Below, in pieces: positions 59,111 to 64,000 of a stretch of 64,000 nt of DNA. Both the position numbers and the translations under genes were made by a program. Source of the stretch: Prosapia bicincta (Eukaryota > Arthropoda > Insecta > Hemiptera > Cercopidae). The stretch's first letter is position 1. Each line of letters begins with the position of its first letter. The stretch covers positions 14,770,205-14,834,204 of the forward strand of contig JBAIZL010000006.1 of assembly GCA_036971475.1 (NCBI GenBank), in the 5' to 3' direction. Below the pieces are notes generated by a model. The model was not told where the DNA came from. It saw nothing but the letters and a program-made list of their open reading frames with translations, and ran no database searches.

Positions 59111-60264
59111 ATATATATATATAAGGAGGGTGTGAACTAATAGGTGTCACTGAATAACTTATTTTACAAGTTATAATTGAAATTGACACTAGTGTCTTTT
59201 TAATTTTAGATTTAATTTATCTAGGGCCTAAGTCTCATATGTATATTACACAAATTTTAGATATAGTTTCACCAATGAAATTAAGGATTTTTAGTTTTAA
59301 ATATACAAATTGTATAACCTTAAAGTGTTATTCACCTTTCTAAAATATTGTTATAGTCTAAATATTTATGGACAAGTATTGTAGCCAACTAGATGTCATC
59401 ACCGGGTAATCATTGTTACTCTTCTAAATCATATACTAGCAGAGTGTCCATCCTTCGAAGGTGGTAGAAGTATATTTGCATTGATTTAATAGTTATTTGT
59501 GTTTGGGTTGAATTTAATTTACTGAAATTACAGCCCAATAAATGTTCAAACTATAGTGTATAAACTCAACAATATGGGAGTTTCCAAGGCCACTAGGGCG
59601 TTACCCTTACGGAATTTCTAAATAAAATAGTACTATGTAAAACCAGAATGTCCATGTAAAATTTCAGGTATTTATTTCCCGTTCCCTCGTATTTGGTAGA
59701 GGAAAGTATTATACAGGGCGACGCAAAAAGTCGTCAAGGATACGACAAAATTAATGAAAACTCTCACTCTGGGAAATAAATAAGCTTTTTATGAAATTAA
59801 AGTTGGGTAAAAATAATTAAGTTTTGAGAGTAATAGGTAGTACTACTTCCGCGTATAAACGGGGCGCCGTACTACGTATACAATATTACCTAATTAAACC
59901 TCTAATTCCACGGAATAATACTTCGTCACGTAATCTCTATTCTAGCCTTACATATGTGCATTTGGTAAAATGTATTAGATTACTACCAAATCTATCCTGA
60001 CTGGATACTTCATAGGTATATAAAATTACCCTTCTATGGAAATACAAAAACAATATTGACAATGTAGCTTCATAACATGTTTTTGATTCATTTTGCACGC
60101 ATTGTATTGATGGATGGGCAATGTGCATTCTTACGAGAACTATTGGCACCGCGTTGGGAAGAATTACACTTTCCCTAAATTGTAAACTTTTGAGGAGTGA
60201 GCGGGTGTTTTCGTAACTTTTTTCGTATCACTCATGACTTTCCTCTTCACTCGGTATAATTATT

Positions 60265-60360
60265 TCGCTAAAATCGAACACGTGGATTTTTACGTGATTG
60301 AGTAATACACACACAGACATACACCATTAAATTTCTATATAATAGTATAGATTTATTCCC
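60265..60360 (+). repeat. LINE-like 3' tail
   Basis: TTTTTACGTGATTGAGTAAT, an ACACACACAGACATACAC stretch and TATAATAGTATAGAT form a typical insect RTE-type 3' end. The same ending is found at 60,660-60,735. Sequence from about 59,580 (TTACCCTTACGGAATTTCTA) may be the interrupted upstream part. Confidence 0.4.
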
Positions 60361-60539
60361 AATAAATATAGCAAACTATAAACTTACTGATTATTGTCTT
60401 GAAATCCAAGGTAAGGTATCATTTCTGCTTGTAACATAACATTTGTAATGTAAGCTCACCTAGAAAGTTGAATAACAACATACAATTACTATCAGCTATC
60501 TAAATGTGTTTATAAGTTACAGGTGATTATCAGCCGGAG

Positions 60540-60735
60540 TATAGATCGGCCGGGTTTTCAATCGGTGGGGTGGTGCCCTGACGGAATGTCTAAATTAAAT
60601 TATGCCTATTTTTAACCAGGGACCCTAAGAACGTCTATATAAAATCTCTGCTCAATTGGTAAAGTAATTTTTGACGTGATTGAGGAAAAAACAAACACAT
60701 ATACACACAATATTATATTTTCATATATTAGTATA
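60540..60735 (+). repeat. LINE-like 3' end
   Basis: GCCCTGACGGAATGTCTAAA, ACCAGGGACCCTAAGAACGT, CTATATAAAATCTCTGCTCA, GACGTGATTGAGGAAAAAAC and the TATTAGTATAGAT end match the layout of RTE-type 3' regions. No ORF remains. Confidence 0.45.
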
Positions 60736-61609
60736 GATTTATATAATCTACCCTTCTTAAAAGATCATCCCACACCGATAGCGTATTTTGTAGACGTGTC
60801 TTTCTGAAATCAGTAAAGAATTATTTTATTAAAGGCAATTTTGCACACCTGATGGCATGGTAACACCATTATCAAGCACTTGTGAGAATTTCAAGTTATT
60901 ATTTATATTCCTCCTGTAATTGAAAATTTGCCTAACCTTTTCTAATGCCTCAAAAGCATAAGAAATTAGGTTGGGGCACTCGGTAGGGTTACTCGGGGCT
61001 TACAAGAGACTACTTTCATAGCCATGTCTACAGATATTTCAATTTGAGAATTTTTTTAAATCTTGCGTATTGAGGAATTACCCAAACATTTGTTATAATA
61101 TAGGAAACAATAATACAGAATTTTTTTAAATTTAATACCAAAATATGAATTAAAAAAACAAACTAAAGCTAATATTTCTGCAGAATAATATTATAGAAGT
61201 AAGATAGTAACATAATTTAAAAAAAAAATAATCCATATTTATCATCATATAACATCAAATTTTCAATAACAAATGAGAGCTAATTTGCAATATATGCAAC
61301 GAAAATTACAAAAAATATAAATTTATAGATTTTTTATTCAATATTTATATCTTCATTCGAGGAGTGTAAATTTTAAAGGCTAATATAATATAATAAGGAA
61401 ATAACCTAGCTAACAAAAAACTATTTCTTAGATGTTTACTGAATTCAAATTTCTTAAACAAATTCAATTGATATGAGTTCCAAAAAAGTATCAGATGCAT
61501 CTGAGAAAAGTTTTCATTTTAAAAATTGGATTAAAAATACAAACTTATTATTATCAGCCTATTTAATTATTTATATTAAAATATATCAATTTTTAAATAA
61601 ATTATTATA

Positions 61610-61815
61610 TTTATGAACTGATTTAAACTAATAATAACTGTTTTCCTTAATAATGTCCAATAAATAATGTAACATAACTTACGTGTAAAACACCTCTTCT
61701 GCAACATAACCTACAACAGAAAATCAGCTGTTGCATTAAATCATTTGTTGCCATTTAATTCATTTTGACCTCACTCGTTTCGTAACCTGACGAAAATTAT
61801 ACTGTAGCGAAATTG
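61610..61815 (+). repeat. interspersed repeat A, copy 10 (5' half)
   Basis: ATAATGTAACATAACTTACG, AACCTACAACAGAAAATCAG and CTGTTGCATTAAATCATTTG are diverged forms of the body. The tail is absent. Confidence 0.5.
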
Positions 61816-62143
61816 TATTTTTATATACATGTAATAAAAGTTTGTAGGTGTTGATATAGACGTTTTCACTTCAAAAATGTTATACTCATCAGTTTATGTG
61901 TCTATGTATACCCAAATACCTTTAGTCCAAACATAATTTACAAACGGTCGTCTCCCACATAAATATATTATTTTCCAAATTTGGTACTGAAAATTCGTCT
62001 GTCACACTTTTATTTTATGCTTAAAGCAAAGCTGTTAATATTAGTTGAAAAAAACCTACCGTAGAAATTAACTATATTGATTAATTTATGAAAACGCCTT
62101 AGACATCTCTTCGAATAAATAGATAGTAAGGTATTATACAAGG

Positions 62144-62512
62144 TTCGAGTAAGTAGAATTAACGTTCGAGTAAGTAGATAGTAAAGTATGATACAAGGTT
62201 CAAGTAAGTAGAAGTAAGGTTCGAGTAAGTAGCTAGTAAGGTATGATATAAGGTTCGAGTAAGTAGAAGTAGGGTTCGAGTAAGTAGATAGTAAAGTATG
62301 ATACAAGGTACAAGTAAGTAGAAGTAAGTTTCGAGTAAGTAGCTAGTAAGGTATGATATAAGGTTCGAGTAAGTAGATGTAGGGTTCTAGTAAGTAGATA
62401 GTAAAGTATGATACAAGGTACAAGTAAGTAGAAGTAAGGTTCGAGTAAGTAGCTAGTAAGGTATGATATATGGTTCGAGTAAGTAGAAGTAGGGTTCGAG
62501 TAAGTATGAATA
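62144..62512. repeat. 55-bp minisatellite with 110-bp higher-order period
   Basis: Units contain GGTTCGAGTAAGTAG, (A/C)TAGTAA(A/G)GTATGATA and AGTAAGTAGAAGTA. GTAAAGTATG recurs at 62,181, 62,291 and 62,401, an exact 110-bp step made of two alternating 55-bp variants. About seven units are present. It abuts repeat A copy 11. Confidence 0.9.
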
Positions 62513-62514
62513 AT

Positions 62515-62880
62515 TACAGGTAATATAAATAAAGTAACATAACCTATGCGTTAAAATAGCTGATCTATAACAAAAAATATAGGTTAAGCATAATCTATAA
62601 CATAAAATCAGCTGTTTTATGAAATCTTGTGTTATCACTTGTTTTAAGCCAAATGGCACGAAATAACTATATTGCATACATTGCCCCTTTTGTGAAAAGT
62701 TTTTCTCCCATATAATATTAAATGATTACTTAATTTTTAATTATTATTATAATCCAGTACAACGTAAAAGTAATGTGTTTGATATTGAGTGGATGAGTAA
62801 AAAGAAAACATTCACTCAAGTAAAGATGGAAAATTTGAATAAGGTATGTATAGGGAGAGTTTGAATTAATAGAAGGTATT
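62515..62880 (+). repeat. interspersed repeat A, copy 11
   Basis: AAAGTAACATAACCTATGCG, ACATAAAATCAGCTGTTTTA, TTTAAGCCAAATGGCACGAA and TTGATATTGAGTGGATGAGT. The head is replaced by the minisatellite. Confidence 0.65.
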
Positions 62881-63210
62881 GAATAAGTTCTAAAATAGTA
62901 GGGACAAAACACTTCACAACTTGAACCTATTCGAATTCCCTACATGAAATACTATTTAAAGATATTTCTCATTAGCATTATTAGGAGTATTATTGGCTTA
63001 TAATTATATTATGATTTCTGATCTAGAGGTTAGTGTAAGTACGACACCATACTTTCACTCTCGGAACGTGTACTGATAGGGTGTGCTTAGGATTTCAAAC
63101 AACCTTTATAAAGCAAAAACCATATATGGCGAGAAATATCCCTCAGGATCGTGTTCTGAGATAAACAGGGATACTTATACAGCTATTCTTTAAGCTTAGA
63201 TTGTGGGGCT

Positions 63211-63404
63211 GTGTCAAAAAAAAGGCATACGCTATACTCATAAATTATTCATTTATTGACTATTACGCATTTCAATGAAAAAGTCATCATCGGTGAGTGT
63301 TGCTACTGCAAACCCTAACTTACAACTCCGTACATGAAACGCATACGAGTCAATAAATGATTAATTTGAGAGTTTTGCGTGTGTTTGTTTTTTTTAAGGG
63401 ACAC
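63211..63404. mobile_element. 194-bp foldback MITE-like element
   Basis: The ends are GTGTCAAAAAAAAGG and its approximate inverse (TTTTTTTTAAGGGACAC). Inner arms AATTATTCATTTATTGACTA...CATTTCA and TGAAACGCATACGAGTCAAT...AAATGATTAATT pair with a few mismatches. Non-coding. Confidence 0.55.
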
Positions 63405-63794
63405 CTATGATTGCCTTATAATTTTACTGTCTTCAATTACGTCTAAAGTGTGTATAAAAGAGTGTTTTTATGTACGAAGGAATATGATCACGCTACTTTC
63501 AACTTTTACTAAAAACCAGTAACTTCCAGATATTTGTTTCAGATGGTCGGAATTATATGTATTATTCTTGTAAATTAAAGGGTTCAGTCTTATCTTTATA
63601 ACTTTAGGAGTGACATTTTTTAAACAAAACCATCAAGACATAACATGTTGACAATATAACAAAGTCTACGATATTTCCATACCAATGATGAGAAATTGTT
63701 TATAAATTGACTTGGAAAATTTGATTCTTTTTATGTTTAATTTGTACCTAAAGGTTAATGTTTCCATATTATTTGACCTGCTTATTCAATTCCT

Positions 63795-64000
63795 TATTAA
63801 TAGAAGCTAATACTCACACTCTCTTGTTATATATTTTATGAGAATTTTCAAACGCTATTCAAATACTCTTTTTATCACCCAGCCACGTTCAAAATTTTTT
63901 TTAACGTTATGAGAGTGGCAATTGACGTTAATTCAGTTTTGTAAAGTATTTACTCAATATTTAAATTATAAAAAGTCTGCGAGTTTAGGTCGGATTCAAA
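63795..64000 (-). repeat. SINE-like repeat, copy 5, cut by the window end
   Basis: Reverse orientation. The common tail (AATACTCACACTCTCTTG... CAAATACTCTTTTTATCACC) is followed by AAAGTCTGCGAGTTTAGGTC and GGATTCAAA, the inverse of the B-box region. The rest lies beyond 64,000. Confidence 0.5.

Overview
The window is eukaryotic, strongly AT-rich nuclear DNA, probably from an arthropod and most likely an insect. The grounds are CCTAA/TTAGG motifs, tRNA-derived SINE-like repeats, pogo/Tigger-like and Penelope-like remnants, dense (TA)n microsatellites and short GTAAGT-type introns. No complete host gene could be recognised. The species cannot be named from the sequence. || Layout: 1-13,973 is AT-rich repeat-laden flank. 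13,974-25,186 (element 1) is a GC-richer 11.2-kb insertion with about 1.7-kb terminal inverted repeats (TIRs), large subterminal tandem arrays and two gene cassettes. 25,187-32,856 is flank with a decayed LINE-like remnant. 32,857-42,580 (element 2) is a 9.7-kb palindrome of two roughly 4-kb arms related to the left arm of element 1, with a 1-kb centre, an exact 6-bp target-site duplication (GTTATG) and AG...CT termini. 42,581-64,000 is flank with SINE-like repeats, foldback elements, a Penelope-like ORF tail, a 55/110-bp minisatellite and one isolated coding-like exon at 58,202-58,375. || Element 1 is the most interesting part. Cassette 1 (about 19.3-20.2 kb) is a BIR-RING (IAP-type) gene with two in-frame stops and one lost RING ligand. 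Cassette 2 (about 21.1-23.4 kb) is a compact, apparently single-promoter unit. An unspliced message would give an 81-aa OB-fold-like protein. Splicing from 21,192 to 21,553 creates an ATG across the junction and opens a 200-aa protein with a SOCS-box-like N terminus. A third ATG at 22,127 opens a three-exon 211-aa protein ending in an intact C3HC4 RING. Three of the four products therefore point to ubiquitin ligation or apoptosis control, a cargo typical of large DNA viruses. || The 6-bp duplication, AG...CT ends and long TIRs of element 2 fit the Maverick/Polinton (adintovirus-like) class. No polymerase, integrase, ATPase, protease or capsid gene is visible in either element, so both would be non-autonomous derivatives or members of an undescribed related group. 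Element 2 looks like a snap-back (arm-to-arm) derivative. All family assignments come from reading motifs by eye; no database search was possible.
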